From contig NZ_CDBN01000007.1 in NCBI RefSeq assembly GCF_000820085.1, forward strand, positions 1 to 64,000: a stretch of 64,000 bases of DNA, written 5' to 3'. The stretch comes from Aeromonas sanarellii. GTDB lineage: Bacteria > Pseudomonadota > Gammaproteobacteria > Enterobacterales > Aeromonadaceae. Shown piece after piece: positions 26,258 to 34,762 of the stretch. How positions within the stretch are numbered: position 1 is the stretch's first letter; the number at the start of each line of letters is the position of its first letter. The position numbers were made by a program, and so were the translations under genes. Below the pieces are notes generated by a model. That model saw only the letters and a list, made by a program, of their open reading frames with translations. It made no database searches and was not told the origin of the DNA.

Positions 26258-28375
26258 ATGAAACCGGTAGTGATCAAACGCGATGGATGTCGTGCACCAT
26301 TCAATGGCCAGCTGATCGCCGAGGCGGTGAGCCGGGCGGCGGAAGCTGTCAATCAAGCCAATCCGGCGCTGGCCGAACGCATCGCCGGCGCCGTCAGCCA
26401 GGAGCTGGAGGGGCGAGGCGAGGTGGACATCCACGAGATCCAGAACCGGGTCGAGAACCACCTGATGGCTTCCGACGACAAGGCCATCGCCCGCGCCTAC
26501 ATCGAGTACCGGCACGACAGGGATCAGGCCCGCGAGGCCCGTGGCCGGCTGGCCCAGGAGATCCGCGGCCTGGTGGAGCAGACCAACGCGGCCCTGCTCA
26601 ACGAGAACGCCAACAAGGACTCCAAGGTGATCCCGACCCAGCGCGACCTGCTGGCGGGCATCGTCGCCAAGCACTACGCCATCAGCCACATGCTGCCCCG
26701 CGACGTGGTGCAGGCCCACGAGAGCGGCGATCTGCACTTCCACGATCTCGACTACTCCCCCTTCTTCCCCATGTTCAACTGCATGCTGATCGATCTGCAG
26801 GGGATGCTGACCCACGGCTTCAAGATGGGCAATGCGGAGATAGACACCCCGAAATCCATCAGCACCGCCACCGCGGTCACAGCCCAGATCATCGCCCAGG
26901 TGGCGAGCCACATCTACGGTGGCACCACCATCAACCGCATCGACGAGGTACTGGCGCCCTATGTGACCATCAGCTGGCACAAGCACCGGGAGGTGGCCGA
27001 GGAGTGGGGGATCCTGGACGTGGATGCCTACGCCATGGCCCGCACCGAGAAGGAGTGCCACGACGCCTTCCAGTCCCTGGAATACGAGGTGAACACCCTG
27101 CACACCGCCAACGGCCAGACCCCCTTCGTCACCTTCGGTTTCGGCCTCGGGGACAGCTGGGAGTCGCGCCTCATCCAGCGCGCCATCCTCGGCAACCGCA
27201 TCGCGGGCCTCGGCAAGAACAAAAAGACCGCCGTCTTCCCGAAACTGGTGTTCGCCATCAAGGACGGCCTGAACCACAAGCCGGGCGATCCCAACTACGA
27301 CATCAAGCAGCTGGCCCTGGAGTGCGCCTCCAAGCGGATGTACCCGGACATCCTCAACTACGACCAGGTGGTCAAGGTCACCGGCTCCTTCAAGACCCCC
27401 ATGGGCTGCCGCTCCTTCCTCGGCGCCTACGAGGAACACGGCGAGCTCATCCACGAGGGGCGCAACAACCTAGGGGTGGTGAGCCTCAACCTGCCGCGCA
27501 TCGCGTTGAAATCCCGCGACGAGGCGGATTTCTGGGACAAGCTGGATGCCGCCCTGCGGGTGGCCAAGCAGGCGCTGATGTACCGCATCGAGCGCCTGGA
27601 CGGGGTCAAGGCCCGGGTCGCTCCCATCCTCTACATGGAGGGGGCCTGCGGCGTGCGCCTCAAGGCGGACGACAACATCAGCGAGATCTTCAAGCACGGC
27701 CGCGCCTCCATTTCCCTGGGCTACATAGGGGTACACGAGACCATCAACGCCCTCTATGGCACCGACGTCCACCTGTTCGACAGCGAGACCCTGCGCCAGA
27801 AGGCCATCGCCATCATAGCGCGGCTCAAGGCGGCCACCGACGAGTGGAAGGAGGAGACCGGCTACGGCTTCAGCCTCTACTCCACCCCGAGCGAGAACCT
27901 CTGCACCCGTTTCTGCCGCATCGACGCCAAGGAGTTTGGCGTGGTGGCCGGGGTGACCGACAAGGGCTACTACACCAACAGCTTCCACCTGGACGTGGAG
28001 AAGCGGGTGAACCCCTATGACAAGCTGGACTTCGAGGCGCCCTACCCGCCCATCGCCAGCGGCGGCTTCATCTGCTACGGCGAGTACCCCAACATCCAGC
28101 ACAACCTGGAGGCGCTGGAGAACGTCTGGGACTACAGCTATGACAAGGTGCCCTACTACGGCACCAACACCCCCATCGACGAGTGTTACGACTGCGGCTT
28201 CACCGGCGAGTTCGAGTGCACCTCCAAGGGCTTCACCTGCCCGCGCTGCGGCAACCACGACCCGGCCAAGGTGTCGGTGACCCGCCGGGTGTGCGGCTAT
28301 CTCGGCAGCCCGGATGCGCGCCCCTTCAACGCGGGCAAGCAGGAAGAGGTGAAGCGCCGGGTCAAGCATATGTAA
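26258..28375 (+). CDS. nrdD: Anaerobic ribonucleoside-triphosphate reductase NrdD
   Basis: A 705-residue class III reductase that makes dNTPs from NTPs without oxygen. The N-terminal ATP-cone (about 1-95, KPVVIKRDGCRAPFNGQLI) senses dATP/ATP. The catalytic barrel has active-site Cys residues, for example in the MFNCM region. The C-terminus carries the four-Cys zinc site (CYDCGF ... CPRCGNHD) and the glycyl-radical motif RRVCGYLG with Gly680. E. coli NrdD is 712 aa. Start ATG 26258 follows GGGGAAAA; an upstream in-frame ATG gives only Arg-rich non-conserved sequence. Followed by nrdG, the activase, across a 113-bp spacer that contains a GC-rich inverted-repeat element. Confidence 0.96.
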   Translation: MKPVVIKRDGCRAPFNGQLIAEAVSRAAEAVNQANPALAERIAGAVSQELEGRGEVDIHEIQNRVENHLMASDDKAIARAYIEYRHDRDQAREARGRLAQEIRGLVEQTNAALLNENANKDSKVIPTQRDLLAGIVAKHYAISHMLPRDVVQAHESGDLHFHDLDYSPFFPMFNCMLIDLQGMLTHGFKMGNAEIDTPKSISTATAVTAQIIAQVASHIYGGTTINRIDEVLAPYVTISWHKHREVAEEWGILDVDAYAMARTEKECHDAFQSLEYEVNTLHTANGQTPFVTFGFGLGDSWESRLIQRAILGNRIAGLGKNKKTAVFPKLVFAIKDGLNHKPGDPNYDIKQLALECASKRMYPDILNYDQVVKVTGSFKTPMGCRSFLGAYEEHGELIHEGRNNLGVVSLNLPRIALKSRDEADFWDKLDAALRVAKQALMYRIERLDGVKARVAPILYMEGACGVRLKADDNISEIFKHGRASISLGYIGVHETINALYGTDVHLFDSETLRQKAIAIIARLKAATDEWKEETGYGFSLYSTPSENLCTRFCRIDAKEFGVVAGVTDKGYYTNSFHLDVEKRVNPYDKLDFEAPYPPIASGGFICYGEYPNIQHNLEALENVWDYSYDKVPYYGTNTPIDECYDCGFTGEFECTSKGFTCPRCGNHDPAKVSVTRRVCGYLGSPDARPFNAGKQEEVKRRVKHM

Positions 28376-28383
28376 GCGAGCAG

Positions 28384-28467
28384 ACCCCACCCCAGCCCTC
28401 CCCTTGGCAGGGGAGGGGGCAAAGAAGCTCCTCCCCCTTTCGAAGGAGGAGGTTGGGAGGGGGTTGG
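28384..28467. repeat. GC-rich inverted-repeat element between nrdD and nrdG
   Basis: Two hairpins in tandem: CCCTCCCC-TTGGCA-GGGGAGGG (28396-28417) and CTCCTCC...GGAGGAG (28428-28451), framed by CCCCACCCCAGCC and GTTGGGAGGGGGTTGG. This is the look of a dispersed intergenic palindromic element (REP-like class). A related but different GC-rich palindromic stretch lies at 52037-52085. It may act as an mRNA stabiliser or attenuator between the two genes. Confidence 0.65.
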
Positions 28468-28488
28468 CCGTTAACCCAGAGAACTCGA

Positions 28489-28998
28489 ATGCACTACCAC
28501 CAGTACTACCCGGTCGATGTGATCAACGGCCCCGGCACCCGCGCCACCCTGTTCGTGTCGGGTTGCGAGCACCAGTGCCCCGGCTGCTACAACCAGAGCA
28601 CCTGGCGCCTCGATGGCGGCAGGCCGTTCGATGAGGCCATGAGCGATCGCATCATCCAGGATCTCAACGACACCCGCATCAAGCGCCGGGGTCTGTCGCT
28701 CTCGGGGGGGGATCCTCTCCACCCCGCCAACCTGCCTTTTGTGCTGGCGCTGGTGAAACGGGTGCGGGCCAAGTGTCCCGACAAGGACATCTGGTGCTGG
28801 ACCGGCTATCGCCTGGATGAGCTTTCGCCGGCCCAGCGCGAGCTGGTGGCCTTGCTGGACGTGCTGGTGGATGGCAAGTTTGAAAAGGAGTTGGCAGACC
28901 CAGGCCTGCTCTGGCGTGGCAGCCGCAACCAGATCGTTCACGACCTCAACGCCTGGCGGGAAGGAGGGGAGCGGATCCCCTGTCTGGTTTGCAGTTGA
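28489..28998 (+). CDS. nrdG: Anaerobic ribonucleotide reductase-activating protein NrdG
   Basis: A 169-residue radical-SAM enzyme that installs the glycyl radical on NrdD. The CxxxCxxC iron-sulfur motif is in SGCEHQCPGCYN; SAM-binding GGDPL follows in LSLSGGDPLHPAN. E. coli NrdG is 154 aa. Start ATG 28489 begins MHYHQYYPVDVINGPG, the conserved N-terminus. It belongs to the NrdR-controlled unit with nrdD. Confidence 0.95.
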   Translation: MHYHQYYPVDVINGPGTRATLFVSGCEHQCPGCYNQSTWRLDGGRPFDEAMSDRIIQDLNDTRIKRRGLSLSGGDPLHPANLPFVLALVKRVRAKCPDKDIWCWTGYRLDELSPAQRELVALLDVLVDGKFEKELADPGLLWRGSRNQIVHDLNAWREGGERIPCLVCS

Positions 28999-29053
28999 GG
29001 CCTTGGGTGTTTATGGTTAGGCCAACCCCAAGACATCTTTCACGAGGAGCCCC

Positions 29054-29224
29054 ATGAACAATCTGCTCAAGATCCTGCTGGCCATCTTCCTGCCCCCGGT
29101 CTGCGCCTTTATCCAGGTGGGTTTGAGCCTGCATTTTTTCATCAACATAGTGCTGACCCTGCTCGGCGGTCTGCCCGGCATGGTCCATGCGCTCTGGCTG
29201 GTGGTGAGCGACAAGCGCGGCTGA
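29054..29224 (+). CDS. YqaE/Pmp3-family small membrane protein
   Basis: A 56-residue protein with two hydrophobic helices. The Pmp3 pattern is clear: LLAIFLPPVCAFIQVG, then HFFINIVLTLLGGLPGMVHALW. The PP and the LG-PG-HA residues are family hallmarks. Pmp3/YqaE proteins are small inner-membrane proteins linked to membrane-potential and stress homeostasis. Start ATG 29054 follows CGAGGAG. It has its own terminator and is too short for a 60-residue ORF cut-off. Confidence 0.88.
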   Translation: MNNLLKILLAIFLPPVCAFIQVGLSLHFFINIVLTLLGGLPGMVHALWLVVSDKRG

Positions 29225-29236
29225 TCCGCCCGATTG

Positions 29237-29267
29237 AAAAAGGCCAACCCCGGGGTTGGCCTTTTTT
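29237..29267 (+). terminator. Terminator of the YqaE/Pmp3 gene
   Basis: AAAAAGGCCAACCCC-GGGGTTGGCC followed by TTTTTT. Confidence 0.9.
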
Positions 29268-29363
29268 ATTGCGCGCCAGATGGGGACTTTCCGGATAAGC
29301 CCCTTTGCCTGACACTGGCAGTCCGCTCAAGGAGCCGAGCGGTACAACGAAGAGGGAGTGTCA

Positions 29364-29750
29364 GTGCGTTTGAAACTGTTGTTGCTGTGGGCCAGCCTGG
29401 CCCTGCTGGGGGGCTGTGCCAGCCCCACCGCCAAGCTGAATCAGCCTCCGGTGGATGTCACCTGGGAAGAGCTGCCCGAATACTGGGTGCTGGTGGGGGA
29501 TATAGGCACCTTTAACCCGGTCGGGGGGTTGCCGGAGAAGAAGCCGGTCAAGGGGTATGTGACCCTTCGCTATCTCATCGATTCCAATGGCAAGCTGTTC
29601 AGCCCCGAGGTGCTGGAATCCCATCCCCCCGGCGTGCTGGACCTCATTGCCATCTCCGGGCTGGCGAAGATGCGCTACCGGCCATCCGAGCAGAATCCAC
29701 AAGCCATTCCGGCTCGGGTAGTGGCCCGATTCGAAGTGGAAGTGAAATGA
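29364..29750 (+). CDS. Lipoprotein with TonB C-terminal-like domain
   Basis: A 128-residue lipoprotein. Signal peptide and lipobox LALLGGC; mature Cys about residue 18. The domain from about residue 60 (VKGYVTLRYLIDSNGKLFSPEVLES through MRYRPSEQNP) matches the TonB C-terminal fold that occurs in periplasmic partner proteins. It lacks the Pro-rich arm and N-terminal helix of true TonB, so it is probably an accessory envelope lipoprotein, not an energy transducer. GTG 29364 is chosen because GAGGGA is then at a proper distance; GTG 29358 is too close. Confidence 0.75.
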   Translation: MRLKLLLLWASLALLGGCASPTAKLNQPPVDVTWEELPEYWVLVGDIGTFNPVGGLPEKKPVKGYVTLRYLIDSNGKLFSPEVLESHPPGVLDLIAISGLAKMRYRPSEQNPQAIPARVVARFEVEVK

Positions 29751-29751
29751 C

Positions 29752-29778
29752 AAACACCCCGGCCAGGCCGGGGTGTTT
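29752..29778. terminator. Bidirectional terminator
   Basis: AAACACCCCGGCC-AG-GGCCGGGGTGTTT. It serves the lipoprotein gene and the convergent mliC. Confidence 0.82.
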
Positions 29779-29808
29779 CGTGTGGGCTCTGTGCCATGGC
29801 GGCGCGGC

Positions 29809-30168
29809 TCACTGCTCCTTGCAGTCGTTGTAGCGGCTCTGCCACTCCCCGGCGTCATCGCGCATCTCGACGAATCCCTCCTTGCCCTTGTTCCACCAGA
29901 CCACCTGATGATCGTCCGTGTAGCGGGCGCCGGAGGCGGAGACCGCCTGGGGCAGGGTGTAGTCCTTGCCATCGGGCAGGGCGAGCTTGACGAAGTTCAG
30001 ACTCTCGTCCGAGAGGGAGAAGTAGCGCACCTGCACCTTCTGGTTCTGTTCGCACAGGTAGGTGACGGGATCCCCGCCGGTGACGCCCAGCTTGCCGGCG
30101 CCCAGATCGCAGCCGCCGAGCAGGGTCAGGGCCCCGGTCCCCAGTAGAAAGAGCTTGGCGTGTTTCAT
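29809..30168 (-). CDS. mliC: MliC-family lipoprotein, inhibitor of C-type lysozyme
   Basis: A 119-residue lipoprotein. Lipobox TLLGGC, mature Cys about residue 20. The MliC domain follows: TYLCEQNQKVQVRYFS, KLALPDGKDYTLPQAVSASGARY, and VVWWNKGKEGFVEM, ending with a Cys (YNDC) that pairs with the first. The SGxRY and K residues are those known to plug the lysozyme active site. It protects peptidoglycan from host lysozyme. Start ATG 30168 has AAGGA seven bases upstream. Confidence 0.88.
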   Translation of the reverse strand: MKHAKLFLLGTGALTLLGGCDLGAGKLGVTGGDPVTYLCEQNQKVQVRYFSLSDESLNFVKLALPDGKDYTLPQAVSASGARYTDDHQVVWWNKGKEGFVEMRDDAGEWQSRYNDCKEQ

Positions 30169-30306
30169 GTCGCATCCTTTGAACGGTGTCATATGGCATT
30201 GAGCCTAACAGGATGAGGATCAACTGCAACCTCATCATGGGCCCCCTGCGTCGGGATGCGTCCTGCCGACGGGCAGGAGGGCCGCCGCCTCGGCCGTGCG
30301 GCGGAC

Positions 30307-30336
30307 AAAAAAACGCCCCGGCAGGCAAGCGGGGCG
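30307..30336 (-). terminator. Terminator of the SlyA-regulated efflux operon
   Basis: Leftward CGCCCCG, 9-base loop, CGGGGCG then seven T. It lies just past the DUF2955 gene. Confidence 0.86.
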
Positions 30337-30368
30337 AAAGGGAGCCGTCCGATGGCAACAGAAAAGGG

Positions 30369-31406
30369 TCAATGGCCGAACCGCGTCACCTCGAAGTGGT
30401 TGAGCAGGCGGTGGATGAGGTAGCAGGCCAGCAGGGTGGCCACTATGGCCACCAGGATGCTGCTCACCCGGTAGAGGGCGCTGAACACCAGATCGTTGCC
30501 GGGCGTCAGGTACTGGCCGAACAGGATGCCGAGAGTGGTGAGGGCGCCGAACCCGACCCCGGAGCCGCTCGCCTCCTTCACATGGGCGTAGCTGAACAGC
30601 ATGGCGCCGAGCCAGAGCACCGGGGTCACCAGCAGCAGCAACCCGGACCAGTCGTAGAGCACCAGTTGCCCGAGTATGCCGAAGCTCACCCCGAGCAAAG
30701 TGCCCATGGCCCGCTTGCGGGCATAGCCGAGGGCGCCGTTCCAGTGCATGGGGAAGAGCAGCAGCAGGGTGGTGGCCTGGGCCGACATGGAGTCGCGCAG
30801 ATCGAGGGTCTGGAACACCAGGAATGACAGGGTGGCGATGCTGGCACCCAGCAGGGCCTCGTGACGCATCCGGTGCGGTGCCTTGGGGGAGGGGGCCGGG
30901 ATGGGCCTGGCCTCTACGTCCGGGATCAGGGCCGTCATCAGATAGGCGATGAGCACCGACAGGACGCTGGCCCAGAGGTTGCTGAAGATAAGGTCGTTCA
31001 AGTCCGTCTGCGGATAGCTGGCAAAGTGCAGCATGATGCTGAGGCTGAGCACGCCATTGGCGCCGAACAGGAACAGGCTGCCTCTGGACATGGCGGCGAA
31101 GCGGTAGAGGAACAGCAGGAAGACCAGGGGGGTCATGAGCCCGGGGTGGCTGCCGAACAGGCCCCCCAGCAGGCCCACCTCCAGCCCGCACATGGCGGCG
31201 GAGGCGATGAGCTGGCGGGCGGCGTGGCCGTTCATCACCGGCACCATGCCGAGCAGCAGCACCGGGGTGACGGTGAAGAAGACCCCGTTGCTCCAGCCGA
31301 AGATCTTGCACAGCACAAACCCCAGGGTGCAGCCGAAGGCGATGCGCAGACACTGGCGCAGCTCGTTGGCGGTGAGGGGCCTGTGCCACAGGTTCATGGT
31401 GGTCAT
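30369..31406 (-). CDS. DUF2955 / FUSC-like inner-membrane protein of an efflux unit
   Basis: A 345-residue polytopic protein with two repeats of about five helices each, separated by a charged cytoplasmic stretch (PDVEARPIPAPSPKAPH, about 168-184). This matches the DUF2955 group related to FUSC/AaeB-type transporters. It is the last gene of slyA-hlyD-DUF2955, with one base between it and the membrane-fusion gene, so translation is probably coupled. Together they form a pump that would export aromatic acids, detergents or drugs. Substrate not deducible. Confidence 0.8.
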   Translation of the reverse strand: MTTMNLWHRPLTANELRQCLRIAFGCTLGFVLCKIFGWSNGVFFTVTPVLLLGMVPVMNGHAARQLIASAAMCGLEVGLLGGLFGSHPGLMTPLVFLLFLYRFAAMSRGSLFLFGANGVLSLSIMLHFASYPQTDLNDLIFSNLWASVLSVLIAYLMTALIPDVEARPIPAPSPKAPHRMRHEALLGASIATLSFLVFQTLDLRDSMSAQATTLLLLFPMHWNGALGYARKRAMGTLLGVSFGILGQLVLYDWSGLLLLVTPVLWLGAMLFSYAHVKEASGSGVGFGALTTLGILFGQYLTPGNDLVFSALYRVSSILVAIVATLLACYLIHRLLNHFEVTRFGH

Positions 31407-31407
31407 C

Positions 31408-32463
31408 TCAGTAGATGTAGTGCAGCAGGCTGAGCAGGCGGATCTGGCCGCGGGCCAGCAACCCGGTCAGGGTGTTGTCCGGCAGCAGTTGCACCGTGGC
31501 GCGGGCCCCGGCCGGCAGATGGGCGGGCAACTGCTCCAGGGTCAGGTGCAGGCGCAGGCGCTGGGCATCGCGCACCCAGCGATCGGACTCGACAGGATTC
31601 GCGAGCTGGCCGTTGGCGTCGAACTGGCCGGCGCTGACCCCGGCGTCCAGGCTGGCGACATGGGCCGGATAGAGGCGGCCTGGCTCGCCGTCGAAGGCGA
31701 CGAGGGCCTGGCTGCCCGGGCTGACGTGGCGCAGGCTCTTCTCGCGAAAATCGGCGATCACGTCCACCTGCTCCGAGACCAGGGCCAGCAGGGGGGAGCC
31801 CGCGTTGGCCACGCTGCCCGGCTTGAGCTGCAGGTTGGTGATGATGCCGTCCTGGCTTGCATGGACCCGGCTGTAGGCGAGGTTGAGCTCGGTCTGGGCG
31901 AGGCGGTTGCGGGCCTGGCGCAGCAGCAGGTTGTCGTCGCCGGGCAGCCCCCGGCTGACGCGAGCCTGCTCTACCCGGGCCTGGCTGCCGAGCAGGTTGG
32001 CCCGGGCGGTGCGGGCGGCGCTGTCGGCGTCGTCCTTCTGCTGCTCCGACACCATGTGACGGCGATAGAGGGCGTCGATGCGGGCCGCTTCCCGCTGCTT
32101 CTGGTCGGCCTGGGTCCGCAGTGAGCTGTACTCCGCCTCATAGGCGGTCAGGGTCGCGTCCAGCTGGCGGTTCTGCTGCTCGGCCTGATCCAGGGCCAGC
32201 CTGGCCTGCTCGACCGCGAGTTCGAAGGGGACGGGGTCGAGGGCGAACAGCAGGTCCCCCTGTCTGACGTGCTGGTTGTTGGTCACGGCGACCTCGGTCA
32301 CCTTGCCGCTGACCTGGGGCGCCATCCGGGTGACGACCCGGGTCGCCATGGCCTGGGGCGTCAGGGGCATCTTGATGTCGGCCAGCAGAAAGTAGCCAAA
32401 CACCAGGGTGAAGCAGGCGATGGCCCACTTTATCCAGCGCTTGAATTGTTGATCCGGAGTCAT
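31408..32463 (-). CDS. HlyD/EmrA-type membrane fusion protein
   Basis: A 351-residue periplasmic adaptor. One N-terminal membrane helix (WAIACFTLVFGYFLLADI, about 13-30). A lipoyl-like half (PQVSGKVTEVAVTNNQHVRQGDLLF) leads to a long coiled-coil hairpin (about 75-190, Gln/Ala/Arg-rich), the second lipoyl half (GIITNLQLKPGSVANAGSPLL) and a beta-barrel region. It links the DUF2955 inner-membrane protein to an outer-membrane channel. It lies one base from the slyA stop upstream and one base from the DUF2955 start downstream. E. coli YdhJ next to slyA is the closest known arrangement. Confidence 0.88.
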   Translation of the reverse strand: MTPDQQFKRWIKWAIACFTLVFGYFLLADIKMPLTPQAMATRVVTRMAPQVSGKVTEVAVTNNQHVRQGDLLFALDPVPFELAVEQARLALDQAEQQNRQLDATLTAYEAEYSSLRTQADQKQREAARIDALYRRHMVSEQQKDDADSAARTARANLLGSQARVEQARVSRGLPGDDNLLLRQARNRLAQTELNLAYSRVHASQDGIITNLQLKPGSVANAGSPLLALVSEQVDVIADFREKSLRHVSPGSQALVAFDGEPGRLYPAHVASLDAGVSAGQFDANGQLANPVESDRWVRDAQRLRLHLTLEQLPAHLPAGARATVQLLPDNTLTGLLARGQIRLLSLLHYIY

Positions 32464-32464
32464 C

Positions 32465-32938
32465 TCATTCTCTCTCTTCGTGCTGTGCGGCTATCTTGCC
32501 GAGGGCGTTGGTGGAGATGCGGTGCACAATGTCTTCAAACTGGGCCAGCTCCTGCTGGCTGATGCCGACGAGCAGCTCACGGCGTACCTCCATGATGCGA
32601 TCCTCGATCTGATCGAGCAGCGCCTTGCCGGCCGGGGTCAGGGTGACGATGCGGGCCCGCTTGTCCTGGCTGCAGCAGTGGCGTTCCACCAGACCCTGCT
32701 CCTCCAGCTGGCCCAGGGTGCGCATCAGGGAGGGCAGCTCTATCTCCAGCGCCTCGGCCAGGGTCTTCTGGCTGAGATGGCCACCGAGCCGGCTGAGTTT
32801 CCACAGGGCGGTCCAGCGGGGATGGGTGAGCCCCAGGGGTGCCAGCTCGAGGTCGGCCACGGTGCGCCACAGCCGGTGCAGTCGCCCCAGCTGCTCGGCG
32901 AGGGAGAGCTCGCGCAACATCTCCAGATCCTTTCCCAT
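32465..32938 (-). CDS. slyA: MarR-family regulator SlyA
   Basis: A 157-residue winged-helix dimer. It matches SlyA along its length: GRLHRLWRTVADLELAPLGL near the N-terminus, KTLAEALEIELPSLMRTLGQL as recognition helix and LEEQGLVERHCCSQDKRAR as the wing. Two adjacent Cys in the wing (HCCS) are worth noting as possible redox sensors. SlyA responds to small aromatic ligands and de-represses export genes. It is the first gene of the efflux operon, and two near-identical SlyA-type boxes lie 19-55 bp upstream of its start. Start ATG 32938 has GAGGAG upstream. Confidence 0.85.
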   Translation of the reverse strand: MGKDLEMLRELSLAEQLGRLHRLWRTVADLELAPLGLTHPRWTALWKLSRLGGHLSQKTLAEALEIELPSLMRTLGQLEEQGLVERHCCSQDKRARIVTLTPAGKALLDQIEDRIMEVRRELLVGISQQELAQFEDIVHRISTNALGKIAAQHEERE

Positions 32939-32956
32939 GATGGGCTCCTCATTTAG

Positions 32957-32993
32957 TTAGCTTGCGAAGCATTATAATTGTTTCGCAGGCTAA
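32957..32993. promoter_or_regulatory. Pair of SlyA-type operators
   Basis: TTAGCTTGCGAA (32957-32968) and TTCGCAGGCTAA (32982-32993) are inverted copies with one mismatch. Each resembles the SlyA consensus TTAGCAAGCTAA. The AT-rich ATTATAATTG between them looks like a -10 region, so binding would block the promoter (autoregulation). Confidence 0.75.
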
Positions 32994-33001
32994 GTAAATA
33001 G

Positions 33002-33017
33002 TGTGATGCAGGTCACG
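33002..33017 (+). promoter_or_regulatory. Putative CRP site
   Basis: TGTGA-TGCAGG-TCACG fits the CRP consensus TGTGA-N6-TCACA with one change. It lies 177 bp upstream of the sensor kinase start and next to the slyA operator, so it could act on either promoter. The rest of 33018-33193 has no ORF; it holds the promoter of the kinase gene. Confidence 0.6.
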
Positions 33018-33193
33018 TTCAGATTCGGGGCTGCCGTGGTGTTTAAGTTTTTATATGGCTTTGCGGGCCAGCTAACCGACAGTGGCGCACCGGGGCGCTA
33101 GAGTGACGCCATGCCCGGCGCCGGCCCTGGTCATTGCTCCCGCCAGGCTGTGTCCGCACCCCGGGCCTTCTCCTGACGTTGCAAGGTAACAAG

Positions 33194-34759
33194 ATGAAAC
33201 TGCGCCACCAGCTGGTCACCCTCTCCCTCGGCCTGTCGCTGCTGCTGATCCTGATCCTGGGGGGACTGCTCGCCCTCTTCATCCGCCACCTGCTGGAGAG
33301 CAACCTGGAGGAGAAGGGGAGCGATCTGGCGCGGGTGCTAGCGGCGGACAACCGGGTGGTGCAGGCCCTGCAACTGGGCAGCGATCCCGGCCTTAGGGAC
33401 TATGTGCAGGGGATCTGCAAGCGCACCGACGCCGCCTACATGGTGGTGACCGACGAGCACGCCCGGCGCCTGAGCCACCCCTCGCCCGAGCTGGTGGGCC
33501 AGACCTTCCGGGGGGAGGACATCTGGCCGGCGATCCACGAGCGCCGGAGCTACTGCTCCCGGGACGTGGGCACCCTGGGCCCCGCCATCCGCTGCTTCTC
33601 CCCGGTGATCGGGGCGGACGGAAGCGCCATCGGCGTGGTGGTGGTGGGGTATCTGATGCGGACGGTGGAGGGCATCTACCTGGATCGCATCGCCCTGCTC
33701 CTCGGTGCCATCGGCGCCGTGCTGGGCTGCGGCCTGCTGCTGGCGCTCTGGCTGCAGCACCGGCTGAAACGCACCCTGCTGGATCTGGAGCCTGAGACCA
33801 TCGCCAACCGCTTCGCCCGGCAGGATCTGGTGCTGGAGGGGATCTCTGAGGGGATAGTGGCCCTCGACAGCCAGCACGGGATCACCATGCTCAACAGCGC
33901 CGCCTTCTACCAGCTGCGGCTGCCCGGCACCGGTCGCCACGCCCTGCTGGGTCACTCCCTGGCACAGCTGGCCCCCGCGCTGCTGCCGATCCTGACCCAG
34001 GAGGGCAGGGTACGCTTCACCGTGCAGGGGGAGGACTTCGTCGGTCACTGGCAGGAGCTCGGCGGCCGCGAGCCCGGCCGCATGCTGATCTTCAGCCGGC
34101 CGGACGGCACCGGCAGCCTCGGCATGCAGGTGACCCACCTGCGCCAGTACGCCGAGATGCTGCGCATCCAGACCCACGAGTTCGCCAACAAGCTCGGCAG
34201 CCTTTCCGGCCTGCTGCAGCTCGGTCACGTGGAGGAGGCGGTGGAGCTGATCCAGCAGGAGAACGAGGCCTGCCAGACCATGCTGCAAGGGGTGCTGCGG
34301 GCCATCGAGAACAAGCCGGTGGCCGGGCTCATCCTCGGCAAGTTCAGCCGGGCGCGGGAGCTGGGGGTGGAGCTGGTGCTGGACACCGGCTCGTCCCTCG
34401 GGGAGTACCCGGCGGAGGTGTCGGCAGATCTCATCACCTGCATCGGCAACCTGCTGGACAACGGCCTGCGCGCCGCCTGGGGGAACCGCGAGCACACCGC
34501 GCCCCGGGTGCTGCTCTCCCTGGATGACCTTGGCCGGCGGCTGGTGATCGAGGTGGAGGACAGCGGCGAGGGGGTGGACGAGGCGCTGGCGGATCATCTG
34601 TTCGACTATGGGGTGAGCCGCCAGACCGGCGATCACGGGGTGGGCCTCTTCCTGGTCCAGAAGACCGTGGCCCGCCGCGGGGGTGTGATAGAATGGCGGC
34701 GCACCACCGAGCAGACGACACTGTTCGGTATCTATTTGAATAAAAACCAATTGGTGTAA
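33194..34759 (+). CDS. CitA/DcuS-type sensor histidine kinase
   Basis: A 521-residue membrane kinase. Two membrane helices (about 12-33 and 165-185) enclose a periplasmic sCACHE domain. Its C-terminal binding-loop region reads RRSYCSRDVGTLGPAIRCFSP and then GVVVVGYL, as in citrate and C4-dicarboxylate sensors. A cytoplasmic PAS domain (about 200-310) leads to the SPOB-type dimerisation helix with the phospho-acceptor His in RIQTHEFANKLG, then an ATPase domain (IGNLLDNGLRAAW N-box, EVEDSGEGVD, GDHGVGLFLV). Four bases separate it from the response regulator gene. No citrate or dicarboxylate transporter is adjacent. Start ATG 33194 follows AAGG; an upstream ATG at 33134 is less likely. Confidence 0.9.
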   Translation: MKLRHQLVTLSLGLSLLLILILGGLLALFIRHLLESNLEEKGSDLARVLAADNRVVQALQLGSDPGLRDYVQGICKRTDAAYMVVTDEHARRLSHPSPELVGQTFRGEDIWPAIHERRSYCSRDVGTLGPAIRCFSPVIGADGSAIGVVVVGYLMRTVEGIYLDRIALLLGAIGAVLGCGLLLALWLQHRLKRTLLDLEPETIANRFARQDLVLEGISEGIVALDSQHGITMLNSAAFYQLRLPGTGRHALLGHSLAQLAPALLPILTQEGRVRFTVQGEDFVGHWQELGGREPGRMLIFSRPDGTGSLGMQVTHLRQYAEMLRIQTHEFANKLGSLSGLLQLGHVEEAVELIQQENEACQTMLQGVLRAIENKPVAGLILGKFSRARELGVELVLDTGSSLGEYPAEVSADLITCIGNLLDNGLRAAWGNREHTAPRVLLSLDDLGRRLVIEVEDSGEGVDEALADHLFDYGVSRQTGDHGVGLFLVQKTVARRGGVIEWRRTTEQTTLFGIYLNKNQLV

Positions 34760-34762
34760 GTC

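Noticed and set aside
26240..27454. A 404-codon leftward frame inside nrdD
   Set aside because: Shadow of the highly conserved nrdD frame; Val/Asp/Gly-rich with no domain.
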